This document shows, one piece after another, positions 18,072 to 25,296 of a DNA stretch of 37,667 bases. Under the pieces are notes generated by a model. That model was not told the origin of the DNA. It saw nothing but the letters and a program-made list of their open reading frames with translations, and ran no database searches. The stretch spans positions 1 through 37,667 of the forward strand of contig JBGPJM010000024.1 in assembly GCA_041485385.1 (NCBI GenBank), written 5' to 3'. Positions within the stretch are counted from its first letter, which is position 1; the number at the start of each line of letters is the position of its first letter. The translations under genes were made by a program, and so were the position numbers. Source of the stretch: JBGPJM01 sp041485385 (lineage in GTDB: Bacteria > Planctomycetota > Phycisphaerae > Phycisphaerales > UBA1924).

Positions 18072-21068
18072 TTACGACACGACGATGTTCACCAGCCGCC
18101 CCGGCACCACGATCACCTTCCGCACCGTCTTCCCCTTGATCGCGGCCTTCACGCGCTCGTCCGCCATCGCCGCGCCCTCCATCAGCCTGGCGTCCGCACC
18201 CGCCGGCACCGTGATCTTGTGGCGCAGCTTGCCGTTCACCTGCACGGGGATCTCCACCGTGTCGTCCTTCGCCAGCGCGGCATCCACGACCGGCCAGGCG
18301 TGATAGGCGAGCGTCTGGTCGTGCCCCAGGCGCGACCACAGCTCCTCGGCCATATGCGGCGCAAAGGGCGCCAGCACCAGCGCCAGCCGCTCCAGCTGGT
18401 CCTTCGTCAGCACTCCGCCGCCGTGCGTCCCGCGCGCCTCGGCCTCCTTCGTCGCCGTGTTCACGAACTCGATCAGCGCGGCGATCGCCGTATTCAGCGC
18501 CAGCCGCTCGATATCGTGCTCCACCTTGGCGACCGTCTTGTGCAGTTGCCGCTCGACTGCCAGCGAAGGTTCGCGGGCCAGCCGCGGCTCGCCTGTCTGC
18601 TCGTCCACTGCCAGGCGCCAGGCCCGCTGCAGGAACCGGAACATCCCCACCATGTCGCGCGTGCTCCACGGCTTGGTGGCCTCCAGCGGCCCCATGTACA
18701 TCTCGTACAGGCGGAATGTGTCGGCGCCGACGTCCCCGATCACGTCGTCGGGGTTGACGACGTTCTTCAGCGCTTTGCTCATCTTGGCCACCACCTGGGT
18801 GACGGCCGTCCTGGTGGCCTTCTCGCGGAAGACGCCCTCCTCGATCTCCTCGACCTGGTCGGTCGGCACCAGCGTCTTGTCGCCTCGCTGGTAGGCGTAG
18901 CTGGTGATCATCCCCTGGTGGAACAGCTTGCCGAACGGCTCGGGGGTCGAGACCTCCCCCAGGTCGAACAGGATCTTGTGCCAGAACCGCGCGTACAGCA
19001 GGTGCAGCACGGCGTGCTCGCTCCCGCCGATGTACAGGTCCACCCCGCCCAGATGGTGCACGCCGGGCACGAACTGCGCGTGCTGATCCGCATCCCTCCC
19101 CGCCGACCTCTTCCCCAGCATCCACGCCCGCTCCGCGTCTCGCGAGCAGAACCGCTCCGCGTTCTTCGGGTCGCAGTAGCGCAGGTAGTACCAGCACGAA
19201 CCCGCCCACCCCGGCATCGTGTTGGTCTCACGCCGCACCGGCGTCTCGGGCGGCAACAGCTCCGGGCTCACCCCCGCCTCGCCCGCGGTTGTGTCAACCC
19301 ACCCCGTCGCCTTCGACAGCAGCGGCACCGGGTCGTCGCTCTCCGGCGGCGTGTAATCCTCCAGCGCCGGCAGCGTCACCGGCAGGGCGCTCTCGGCAAC
19401 CGGGTAGTGATTCCCATCGGCGTCGTACACGATCGGAAACGGCTCCCCCCAATACCGCTGGCGGCTGAAGAGCCAGTCGCGCAGCTTGTAGTTCACGCGC
19501 CGGCGTCCCAGCCCCTCCTTCTCCAGCCAGTCGACGATCTTCTTCTTGGCCTCCGCCACGTGCAGGCCGTCCAGGAACCCGCTGTTCATCGCGGGCCCAT
19601 CGCCGGTGAAGGTCTCCCCCTCGAATCCTTCCGGCGGGCGCACCGTCCGGATGATCGGCAGCCCGAAGGCCTTCGCAAAGTCCCAGTCGCGCTGGTCCTG
19701 CCCCGGCACGGCCATGATCGCCCCCGTGCCGTACCCCGTCAGCACGTAGTCCGCCGTCCACACCGGGATCTTCGCCCTGGTCGCGGGGTTGGTCACGTAG
19801 ACGCCCAGGAAGACGCCCGTCTTCTGCTTCGCCTCGGCCATCCGCTCCACGTCCGCCCTGTTCCTCGCCGCCTCGACATACCGGCGGATGCCCGCCACAT
19901 CCGCCCCCCCCTCCGCCGGCGGCGGCACGGCCAGCACCTGCTCCACCAGCGGGTGCTCCGGCGCGACGACCATGTACGTCGCGCCGAACACCGTGTCGGG
20001 GCGCGTGGTGAACACCGTCAGCTCGTCGATCATGCCCGCGGCCTGCGCACCATCGATTACCAGCGGGAAGTCGATCTCCGCCCCCTCGCTCCGCCCGATC
20101 CAGTCCGTCTGCAGCTTTCGAGTGGACTCCGGCCAGTCCAGTGTCTCCAGGTCGGCCAGCAGCCGGTCGGCGTAGGCGGTGATCCGGAACATCCATTGCC
20201 GCAGCGGGCGCCGGTAGACCGGGAAGCCGCCGCGCTCCGACTTGCCGTCGATCACCTCCTCGTTGGCCAGCACCGTGCCCAGCTTCGGGCACCAGTTGAC
20301 CGTCACCTCCGCCAGGTAGGCCAATCGCTGCTCGTCGATGAATCGCCTCTGGTCCTTCGCCGACAGCTCGTGCCAGCGCTGCGTCCCCACCGGCTCGAAC
20401 GCCATCCCCCCTGCGCCGAGCAGGTTGGCCCGCTCGCCGATGTGCACGATCTCGCCGAACATGCTCACCCGCGCATCGCCCCCCTCCAGCTGCGCGATCA
20501 GGTCGCTGATGGGGCGGGCGCGCCGGCTCTCGGCGTCGTACCACGCGTTGTACGCGCGCAGCCAGATCCACTGCGTCCATTTGTAATAGTCCGGATCAAT
20601 CGTCGCGATCTCGCGCGACCAGTCGTAGCTGAATCCGAACCGCTTGAGCTGCCGCCGGAACGTGTCGATCGCCCGGCGCGTCGTCAGCGCCGGGTGCACG
20701 CCGGTCTGGATCGCGTACTGCTCCGCCGGCAGGCCGAAGGCGTCCCACCCCATCGGGTGCAGCACGCGATAGCCCTTCATCCGCTTGTAGCGGCAGACGA
20801 TGTCCGTCGCCGTGTACCCCTCCGGGTGCCCCACGTGCAAGCCGGCGCCCGACGGGTACGGGAACATGTCCATGCAGTAGAACTTGGGCTTGCTCCCGTC
20901 GAACCCCGGCTCGCCCGGGTTGGGCGTGATGAACGTGCCGCGCTCGTCCCAGTGCGCCTGCCAGCGCGTCTCGATCTGCCCCGCCAGCGCGCCGGTGTAC
21001 CGGAACGGCGGCACATCCGAGGGAGGCGTGGCGCCCGTGGGCGACGATGCGGCGGTCGTGCTGCTCAT
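18072..21068 (-). CDS. leuS: Leucine--tRNA ligase
   Basis: A class I synthetase charging tRNA-Leu in the cytoplasm, 998 residues against about 860 in E. coli. The HIGH-type motif is PYPSGAGLHVGHPEGY (about 70-85). The CP1 editing domain has TVFTTRPDTVFGATYM (about 345-360). The WCP zinc/connective region is at VTVNWCPKLGTVLANEEV. The KMSKS loop reads KMSKA (about 762-766), with Ala in place of the last Ser. Extra length lies mainly at about 185-270, between the Rossmann half and the WCP segment (PISDLIAQLEGGDARVSM onward), in a position that leaves the active-site motifs intact. The start MSSTTAASS has only a weak GAGAACG upstream. A leader peptide and terminator precede it (21,127-21,266), which suggests attenuation control. 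Confidence 0.95.
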   Translation of the reverse strand: MSSTTAASSPTGATPPSDVPPFRYTGALAGQIETRWQAHWDERGTFITPNPGEPGFDGSKPKFYCMDMFPYPSGAGLHVGHPEGYTATDIVCRYKRMKGYRVLHPMGWDAFGLPAEQYAIQTGVHPALTTRRAIDTFRRQLKRFGFSYDWSREIATIDPDYYKWTQWIWLRAYNAWYDAESRRARPISDLIAQLEGGDARVSMFGEIVHIGERANLLGAGGMAFEPVGTQRWHELSAKDQRRFIDEQRLAYLAEVTVNWCPKLGTVLANEEVIDGKSERGGFPVYRRPLRQWMFRITAYADRLLADLETLDWPESTRKLQTDWIGRSEGAEIDFPLVIDGAQAAGMIDELTVFTTRPDTVFGATYMVVAPEHPLVEQVLAVPPPAEGGADVAGIRRYVEAARNRADVERMAEAKQKTGVFLGVYVTNPATRAKIPVWTADYVLTGYGTGAIMAVPGQDQRDWDFAKAFGLPIIRTVRPPEGFEGETFTGDGPAMNSGFLDGLHVAEAKKKIVDWLEKEGLGRRRVNYKLRDWLFSRQRYWGEPFPIVYDADGNHYPVAESALPVTLPALEDYTPPESDDPVPLLSKATGWVDTTAGEAGVSPELLPPETPVRRETNTMPGWAGSCWYYLRYCDPKNAERFCSRDAERAWMLGKRSAGRDADQHAQFVPGVHHLGGVDLYIGGSEHAVLHLLYARFWHKILFDLGEVSTPEPFGKLFHQGMITSYAYQRGDKTLVPTDQVEEIEEGVFREKATRTAVTQVVAKMSKALKNVVNPDDVIGDVGADTFRLYEMYMGPLEATKPWSTRDMVGMFRFLQRAWRLAVDEQTGEPRLAREPSLAVERQLHKTVAKVEHDIERLALNTAIAALIEFVNTATKEAEARGTHGGGVLTKDQLERLALVLAPFAPHMAEELWSRLGHDQTLAYHAWPVVDAALAKDDTVEIPVQVNGKLRHKITVPAGADARLMEGAAMADERVKAAIKGKTVRKVIVVPGRLVNIVVS

Positions 21069-21126
21069 GTTCGTTCTCGATGGGCGCGTGCCCGGCGGGC
21101 GGAAGGATCCAGATACTCATGGTCCA

Positions 21127-21161
21127 ACGAAAAGGCCTCGCGCTACGCGAGGCCAGTTCGT
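21127..21161 (-). terminator. Leader terminator (attenuator hairpin) upstream of leuS
   Basis: On the minus strand, GGCCTCGCG (21154-21146 side) pairs with its complement CGCGAGGCC around a three-base loop: a perfect 9-bp stem at 21134-21154. It is extended by ACGAA/TTCGT (21127-21131 with 21157-21161) and followed by TTTT (21133-21130). It lies 59 bases before the leuS ATG. No other minus-strand gene ends here. A 5' arm CGCGCGGGCC (minus strand, 21185-21176) can pair with the hairpin's GGCCTCGCG instead, as a candidate antiterminator. Confidence 0.7.
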
Positions 21162-21187
21162 CGTCATGCTCTCTCGGCCCGCGCGCG

Positions 21188-21250
21188 CTACATGTCTGGG
21201 GTTCCAAGCCCAAGGAGCGGCGAGCGGGATTCCTCGGTCAAGCGGACCAT
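21188..21250 (-). CDS. Leucine-rich leader peptide of leuS (20 aa, putative)
   Basis: The minus-strand reading frame encodes MVRLTEESRSPLLGLGTPDM and stops at TAG. Four of twenty codons are leucine, using TTG, CTC, CTT and CTT; TTG and CTT are uncommon in the genes of this window, which favour CTC and CTG. The ATG lies 10 bases after a perfect TATAAT, so the transcript would start 0-4 bases before it and be essentially leaderless. The stop codon abuts the candidate antiterminator arm. Its position is what attenuation needs: a ribosome stalled on PLLGL leaves the arm free, whereas one that reaches the stop would cover it. Translation is inferred; no conservation test was possible. Confidence 0.6.
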   Translation of the reverse strand: MVRLTEESRSPLLGLGTPDM

Positions 21251-21260
21251 GTGGTGATCG

Positions 21261-21266
21261 ATTATA
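21261..21266 (-). promoter_or_regulatory. -10 box of the leuS leader promoter
   Basis: Perfect TATAAT on the minus strand, 10 bases before the leader-peptide ATG. No -35 match is seen at 16-18 bases; that position is occupied by runs of G. Confidence 0.55.
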
Positions 21267-21294
21267 CCCCCATCACCCCCCTACCCCCCTACCC
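21267..21294 (-). other. Putative G-quadruplex motif next to the leuS promoter
   Basis: On the minus strand four G-runs of 3, 6, 6 and 5 are separated by TA, TA and TGAT, directly against TATAAT. On the plus strand the same bases are CCCCCCTA repeats in the gmk leader, ending 10 bases before the gmk ATG. Confidence 0.6.
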
Positions 21295-21304
21295 TTCGCC
21301 ACAC

Positions 21305-21922
21305 ATGACCGAGCCCCGCCGACGACTCCCCACCGATACCGACGACGGCCTGCTCCTGGTGATCAGCGGTCCCTCGGGCGTCGGCAAGACTACCCTCACC
21401 CGCGCCGTCGAGCGCACCTTCCCCGGCTCGGTCTTCAGCGTCTCCGCCACCACCCGCGCCAAGACGGACGCCGACGTCGACGGCGTCGACTACAGCTTCG
21501 TCTCCGATACTGAGTTCGACCGCCTCGTCGCCCAGGACGCCTTCCTGGAATGGGCCAACGTCTTCGGCAAGCGGTACGGCACGCTCAAGGCGTGGGTGGA
21601 CGAGCAGCTCGCCCGCGGCCGCCTGGTCATACTCGAGATCGACGTCCAGGGCGCCATCAACGTCAAGAAACGCATCCCCGGCGCCTTCGCCATCTTCATC
21701 CTGCCCCCCAACGAAGACGTCCTCCTTCAGCGTCTCCGCGCCCGCAAGCGCGAGAGCGAGGACAGCATCCAGAGACGCTTCGCCGAGGCCAAGCGAGAGA
21801 TCGCGCAGGCCCGCTCCTGCGGCGTCTACGACGCGTTCATTGTCAACAACGACCTCAATCACGCGATCGCCGAGGCGGTGCAGGTCGTTCGGGCCGAGCT
21901 GGCTCGCCGCCGCCCGGCCTGA
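21305..21922 (+). CDS. gmk: Guanylate kinase
   Basis: A 205-residue cytoplasmic enzyme that phosphorylates GMP to GDP. P-loop ISGPSGVGKTTL (about 19-30); GMP-binding segment SVSATTRAKTDADVDGVDY, then FLEWANVFGKRYGTLKAWVD; LEIDVQGAINVKK; and the lid/C-terminal RLRARKRESEDSIQRRFAEAKRE. All are in the family order and the length is normal. The ATG at 21305 gives MTEPRRRLPTDTDDGLLLVISG; the frame stays open further upstream but runs into the C-rich tract, so this start is preferred. Divergent from leuS, with 236 bases between them holding the leuS leader. In many bacteria gmk precedes rpoZ; that gene is not found here. Confidence 0.93.
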   Translation: MTEPRRRLPTDTDDGLLLVISGPSGVGKTTLTRAVERTFPGSVFSVSATTRAKTDADVDGVDYSFVSDTEFDRLVAQDAFLEWANVFGKRYGTLKAWVDEQLARGRLVILEIDVQGAINVKKRIPGAFAIFILPPNEDVLLQRLRARKRESEDSIQRRFAEAKREIAQARSCGVYDAFIVNNDLNHAIAEAVQVVRAELARRRPA

Positions 21923-21943
21923 CCCGATCGCCTACAAAAACCG

Positions 21944-21969
21944 AAAACGCCCCCGGAAGGGAGCGTTTT
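21944..21969. terminator. Bidirectional terminator after gmk
   Basis: AAAACGC (21944-21950) pairs with GCGTTTT (21963-21969), with CCC/GGG pairs inside. It gives TTTT at the 3' side in both directions. It lies 22 bases after the gmk stop, before the convergent gene that ends at 22109. Confidence 0.7.
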
Positions 21970-22108
21970 GGCTGGAGGAGATGAGAAAGGAGAAGGCGTC
22001 GTTGTGTGCGTCACCTATAGATACGCACATCCGCGGCGATCTGTTCTCCAACACGAGAATTCCGCGCCAGATTCGAATGTTTCCGGACCCGCGGCTGCCG
22101 CCGCGAGC

Positions 22109-22702
22109 TCAACCCTCCGCCAACCGTTGACCGTCAGAAGCCTCGACCCCGGCCGGCGTCTCGATCGGTGTTGAACGTCCATACATGAACTCTTCCCGAA
22201 CAATCTTTCCGTCCTTGATCGAATAGACGCCTATCTCCTCCATGAGCGTCCGCTTCCCCGTTGCCTTCTCCCCCACTTCCATCGTGAACTTCACCGCGAA
22301 CCCCGAGGAACCCAGGTACGGTCCCTCGGCCGAGCCCCCGTGCATCGTGTGCTGCTCGGTCCATCCTTTGTTCTTTGCCTCCACCGCCTTCCGCCCCGCC
22401 CAACCCAGGTTGACGCCCACGCCTTCCACCGAGGTGATCGAGGGCGCCCACCATTTGTCCTCGATCTCCCGCAGTTTCCCGGCATTGAACAGCGCCACGA
22501 GGTCGGCCCCGATCTGCGCGGCCGACGCCCCCTTCCCCGTCGCCACCGGGAACGGGTTCTTCTGAAACCCCGTCCCACCCCCCCCACTCCCGCCCGCGCC
22601 GCCGCCAACGGACTTCTTCGCCGGCTTCCTCATCCCGGCCGCGGCCTTCCGTGCGGGCTTGTTCTTCTTCGCGGCCTTCTTCGCTGGTTTCTTCGTCGCC
22701 AT
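22109..22702 (-). CDS. SnoaL/NTF2-like protein with a histone H1-like basic tail
   Basis: A 197-residue protein. The start MATKKPAKK is supported by GGAGG 6-7 bases upstream. Residues 1-35 are Lys/Ala/Pro-rich (KKPAKKAAKKNKPARKAAAG), like bacterial H1-type nucleoid tails. A Gly-rich linker follows (GGGAGGSGGGGTG). The rest is an NTF2-like fold of the SnoaL type: IGADLVALFNAGKLREIEDKWW, VEGVGVNLGWAGRKAVEAKN, GFAVKFTMEVGEKATGKR and GVYSIKDGKIVREEFMYG are its usual helices and strands. No catalytic residues can be assigned. The tail suggests nucleic-acid or polyanion binding; that is inference. There is no signal peptide, so it is probably cytoplasmic. Confidence 0.78.
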   Translation of the reverse strand: MATKKPAKKAAKKNKPARKAAAGMRKPAKKSVGGGAGGSGGGGTGFQKNPFPVATGKGASAAQIGADLVALFNAGKLREIEDKWWAPSITSVEGVGVNLGWAGRKAVEAKNKGWTEQHTMHGGSAEGPYLGSSGFAVKFTMEVGEKATGKRTLMEEIGVYSIKDGKIVREEFMYGRSTPIETPAGVEASDGQRLAEG

Positions 22703-22855
22703 CCGGAGGCCTCCATTATTTTCCCGCCACCGCACTGTGCCGTCCTGCGAATATACGTACGTGCCGCGACGCCCGCCAGCCGCGGCCTTGGACGGCGTCC
22801 CCGCGCTTGCCGATCATCGGCCCGTACCATGCAGCGGAAGCCGCGCGACCGCTGC

Positions 22856-22883
22856 GGGTGAGGGGTGAGGGGGGTAAAGAGGG
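22856..22883 (+). other. Putative G-quadruplex over the ribosome-binding region of the next gene
   Basis: Four G-runs on the coding strand (3, 4, 6 and 3 bases) are separated by TGA, TGA and TAAAGA. They end 9 bases before the ATG at 22893, so the last run is part of the Shine-Dalgarno-like GAGGGAAG. Confidence 0.55.
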
Positions 22884-22892
22884 AAGTTCTTC

Positions 22893-23777
22893 ATGGACCT
22901 TGCCCCTCGCCGCCCCCGTTCCGCCTGGCGCTGGTCCATCTGGTTCTCACGAACGCCCTTCGCGACGGTGTTCATCCTGCTGTTCCTTCGGCTCCTCACG
23001 GCCGGCGCCGGCCCGTTCACCTACCGCAGCTCACCCCCCGGCGGCCCGACCTTCGTCAGCGGCGCGCCCGATGAGGGGGCCGTCACGGTTCTGCGCCGGC
23101 GCGGACAGCTCGCCGTCGTAAGCCCCGGCACGGAAGTCACCTCCGACACGGTCCTCGGCGCGGCTTGGTACTCGTACCGCTCGCGCTCGGCCGTCAGCCA
23201 TCCGCTGGCCTCGCGCACCGTCCAGGGCATCACCGTCAGCGGCACCGGCATCGCGCCCGCTGAGGTCCCACAGGTGCAGTCTCTCTACGTCCAGTTCGCC
23301 GCGGCACGACCCGAGCGATTCTGGCGGGAGACGGCCGGCACGCTCGCACCCGTGGCCTCCAACGGCGGCGTGGTGATCTCCGAGCTCCCCTTCGATATCC
23401 GCAAGGTCGTCCGCTCGATCCTGACGCTGTTCCTCGTTGGGTTGCTGGTTCATTCGCTGGCCTGGCTGATCGTCACGCTGAGGACGCTCGGTCGCATGCT
23501 CGAAGAGCGGCTCGCCTGGCTTGCGCTCACCCCCGCGCAGCGCGAGGCCCGCCGGCGCGCCCGCCTGCTCGGCTCCGGGCGCTGCCCCCGGTGCCGCTAC
23601 AGCATCAACGGGCTCCGCGAGAACCGCTGCCCCGAGTGCGGCGAACGGTGGACCGCCGCCGAGTTCATCCCCCCGCGTTATGCCCCCCTCATCCGTTCGG
23701 GTCGCTGCCCTCGCTGCCGCCACGACATCACCGGCCTGCGCGACACCCGCTGCCCCCAGTGCGGCACGGCCTGGTGA
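22893..23777 (+). CDS. Membrane protein with two C-terminal zinc ribbons
   Basis: A 294-residue protein. It has one N-terminal hydrophobic segment (FATVFILLFLRLLTAGAG, about 23-40), then an outer domain of about 120 residues (TFVSGAPDEGAVTVLRRRGQ onward) without recognised motifs. A second membrane segment, ILTLFLVGLLVHSLAWLIVTL, spans about 173-193. The cytoplasmic end carries two ribbons in tandem, CPRCRYSINGLRENRCPECG (about 230-249) and CPRCRHDITGLRDTRCPQCG (about 269-288), each with four cysteines for one zinc. This ribbon type is very frequent in planctomycete membrane proteins and its partners are not known. The next gene carries the same ribbon, and the two may form one transcript (56-base gap). 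Confidence 0.78.
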   Translation: MDLAPRRPRSAWRWSIWFSRTPFATVFILLFLRLLTAGAGPFTYRSSPPGGPTFVSGAPDEGAVTVLRRRGQLAVVSPGTEVTSDTVLGAAWYSYRSRSAVSHPLASRTVQGITVSGTGIAPAEVPQVQSLYVQFAAARPERFWRETAGTLAPVASNGGVVISELPFDIRKVVRSILTLFLVGLLVHSLAWLIVTLRTLGRMLEERLAWLALTPAQREARRRARLLGSGRCPRCRYSINGLRENRCPECGERWTAAEFIPPRYAPLIRSGRCPRCRHDITGLRDTRCPQCGTAW

Positions 23778-23833
23778 GCCCACCCGTCCCGACCCCCTGC
23801 CACCGCCCCGTCGCTCGCCCGTACGACTCTCCG

Positions 23834-24535
23834 ATGAACGCCGCCCCTCCCGATCCCGCCGCCGGTCCCCGGATCGACCTTCTCACCGCCTTTCTCGCCG
23901 GCGCCGACGCCCCGTGCCCATCCTGCGGCTACAACCTGCGCGGCGTCCGGATCTCGGCCTGCCCGGAATGCGGCCGCTCGCTCGCCCTGGCCCTCCAGGG
24001 CCAGGCCTCGTCGCCCCTCAGCGGCTTCCGTTTGTTCCTCCTGCTGGCCTTCGGCTGGCTTGCGCTGGCGGGCACGATGAACTCGGTGCGCTTCGCCCAC
24101 CAGGCGTACGACCTCGCTTCACACACGCCGCTCCGCGTGACGATCAACAGCCTCACGATCAAGGGCGCCGCCGCCGGCAGCCCGGCGCCCGTCACCGGTC
24201 AGGTCTACACGCTCACCGCCCCCCCCACCGCGACGTTGAGCGCCCCCGCAATACAAGGCTGGATCGCTACCAACCGCACCGGATTCGCCGGCTCCACGAG
24301 TGGCCCACGGTCCCTCAACTGGGCCGCCGTCGGCTTCATGGCCTGGGCCCGCGTGGGATGGGCGATGACCCTCGCCATCGGCGGCGGGCTCGGCCTGCTC
24401 GCGCTCGCGATCTACCGGCGGCGCACCTGCTCCCTCCGTCGGCGCAAGCAGCTCGTCGCCGCGGCGACCTCGCTCTTCTCGCTCTACGCCGGCTGGCACA
24501 TCTGGTGGTTCATCGTCGAACAGGCACGATACTGA
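23834..24535 (+). CDS. Membrane protein with an N-terminal zinc ribbon
   Basis: A 233-residue protein with the ribbon CPSCGYNLRGVRISACPECG at about residues 28-47. Hydrophobic segments follow: FRLFLLLAFGWLALAGTM (about 65-82), then an outer loop rich in Thr, Ala and Pro (LTIKGAAAGSPAPVTGQVY), then TLAIGGGLGLLALAIY, then ATSLFSLYAGWHIWWFIV near the C-terminus. The ribbon is at the opposite end from that of the preceding gene. The start MNAAPPDPAAG is the first Met after the upstream stop that precedes the ribbon; no Shine-Dalgarno is obvious. No function can be assigned. Confidence 0.72.
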   Translation: MNAAPPDPAAGPRIDLLTAFLAGADAPCPSCGYNLRGVRISACPECGRSLALALQGQASSPLSGFRLFLLLAFGWLALAGTMNSVRFAHQAYDLASHTPLRVTINSLTIKGAAAGSPAPVTGQVYTLTAPPTATLSAPAIQGWIATNRTGFAGSTSGPRSLNWAAVGFMAWARVGWAMTLAIGGGLGLLALAIYRRRTCSLRRRKQLVAAATSLFSLYAGWHIWWFIVEQARY

Positions 24536-24591
24536 CCATCGCCTCCACCCTATCATGCGGCCTGTCCCTCCCGCACACCGGAGACCCATCG

Positions 24592-25296
24592 ATGACCCGC
24601 CCGACCCGCCCCCTGTTCTGGCTCTCCCTCGCCGCCATCGCGATCGGCGCGGCCGGGGTCAGCGCCCGCGCCATCTCCAATGCCTTCAAGCCACCCGTCC
24701 CCCCCGTCATCGCGGTTGTCGACATCCAGGCCGTCGTCAACGGCCTGGACGAGCGTTCCGCAAGGGAGACGGATCTGGACAACAAGAAAACGGAGCTCCA
24801 GGGGAACGTCAACAAGCTCGTCGATCAACTCAAAGGGAAGCAGGCTGAGATCGACGCCATGGCCGCCGGGCCCGCCAGGGTCGCCGCCTTGCAGGAGCTG
24901 CGCAAGCTCGCCTTCCAGGCCGAGTTCGAGAGGCAGTACTCCGAGAAGTTCCTGACGGAGATGAAGACCGACATCCTCCAGGAGCTCTACGACAAGATCT
25001 CCGAGGCGTGCAAGCAGCTCGCCCTGAGGAACGCCTACACCATGGTCCTCGCCTCCGACCAGGGTATCAAGATCCCCGACGGCACCTACGCCGAGGTCTC
25101 CCGCGCCATCACGCTCAAGCGCATGCTCTACGTCGACCCGGCCCACGACGTCACGCAGGAGCTGATCACGATGATGAACAACGCCTACATCGCCGCCGGC
25201 GGCAAGCCCGCCCCGCCGCCGCAGCCCGCCCCGCCAGCCGCGACCAAGCCCGGCGCCCCCGCCCCAGCCCCCGCCGTCAAGAAGAACGACAAGTGA
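24592..25296 (+). CDS. OmpH/Skp-like periplasmic chaperone
   Basis: A 234-residue exported protein. Its signal/anchor is PLFWLSLAAIAIGAAGVSARA. The body begins PVIAVVDIQAVVNGLDERSA, the usual first strand of OmpH/Skp. It continues as a long coiled coil (NKKTELQGNVNKLVDQLKGK, then AEFERQYSEKFLTEMKTDIL) and returns with NAYTMVLASDQGIKIPDGTY and VDPAHDVTQELITMMN. The Skp family holds unfolded outer-membrane proteins in the periplasm as a trimer. A Pro/Ala-rich tail ends VKKNDK. GGAG lies 8-9 bases before the ATG. Its stop overlaps the GTG of lpxD; skp next to lpxD is the classical arrangement in Gram-negative bacteria and supports both calls. Confidence 0.87.
   Translation: MTRPTRPLFWLSLAAIAIGAAGVSARAISNAFKPPVPPVIAVVDIQAVVNGLDERSARETDLDNKKTELQGNVNKLVDQLKGKQAEIDAMAAGPARVAALQELRKLAFQAEFERQYSEKFLTEMKTDILQELYDKISEACKQLALRNAYTMVLASDQGIKIPDGTYAEVSRAITLKRMLYVDPAHDVTQELITMMNNAYIAAGGKPAPPPQPAPPAATKPGAPAPAPAVKKNDK

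Noticed and set aside
17946..21257. An 1103-codon open frame on the plus strand opposite leuS
   Set aside because: Arg/His/Pro-rich non-protein-like sequence fully antisense to leuS, which has every family motif.
21130..21260. Leader of leuS considered as a tRNA, SRP RNA or T-box
   Set aside because: No cloverleaf or CCA, no SRP loop consensus and no T-box AGGGTGG-type sequence. The leader-peptide reading explains it better.
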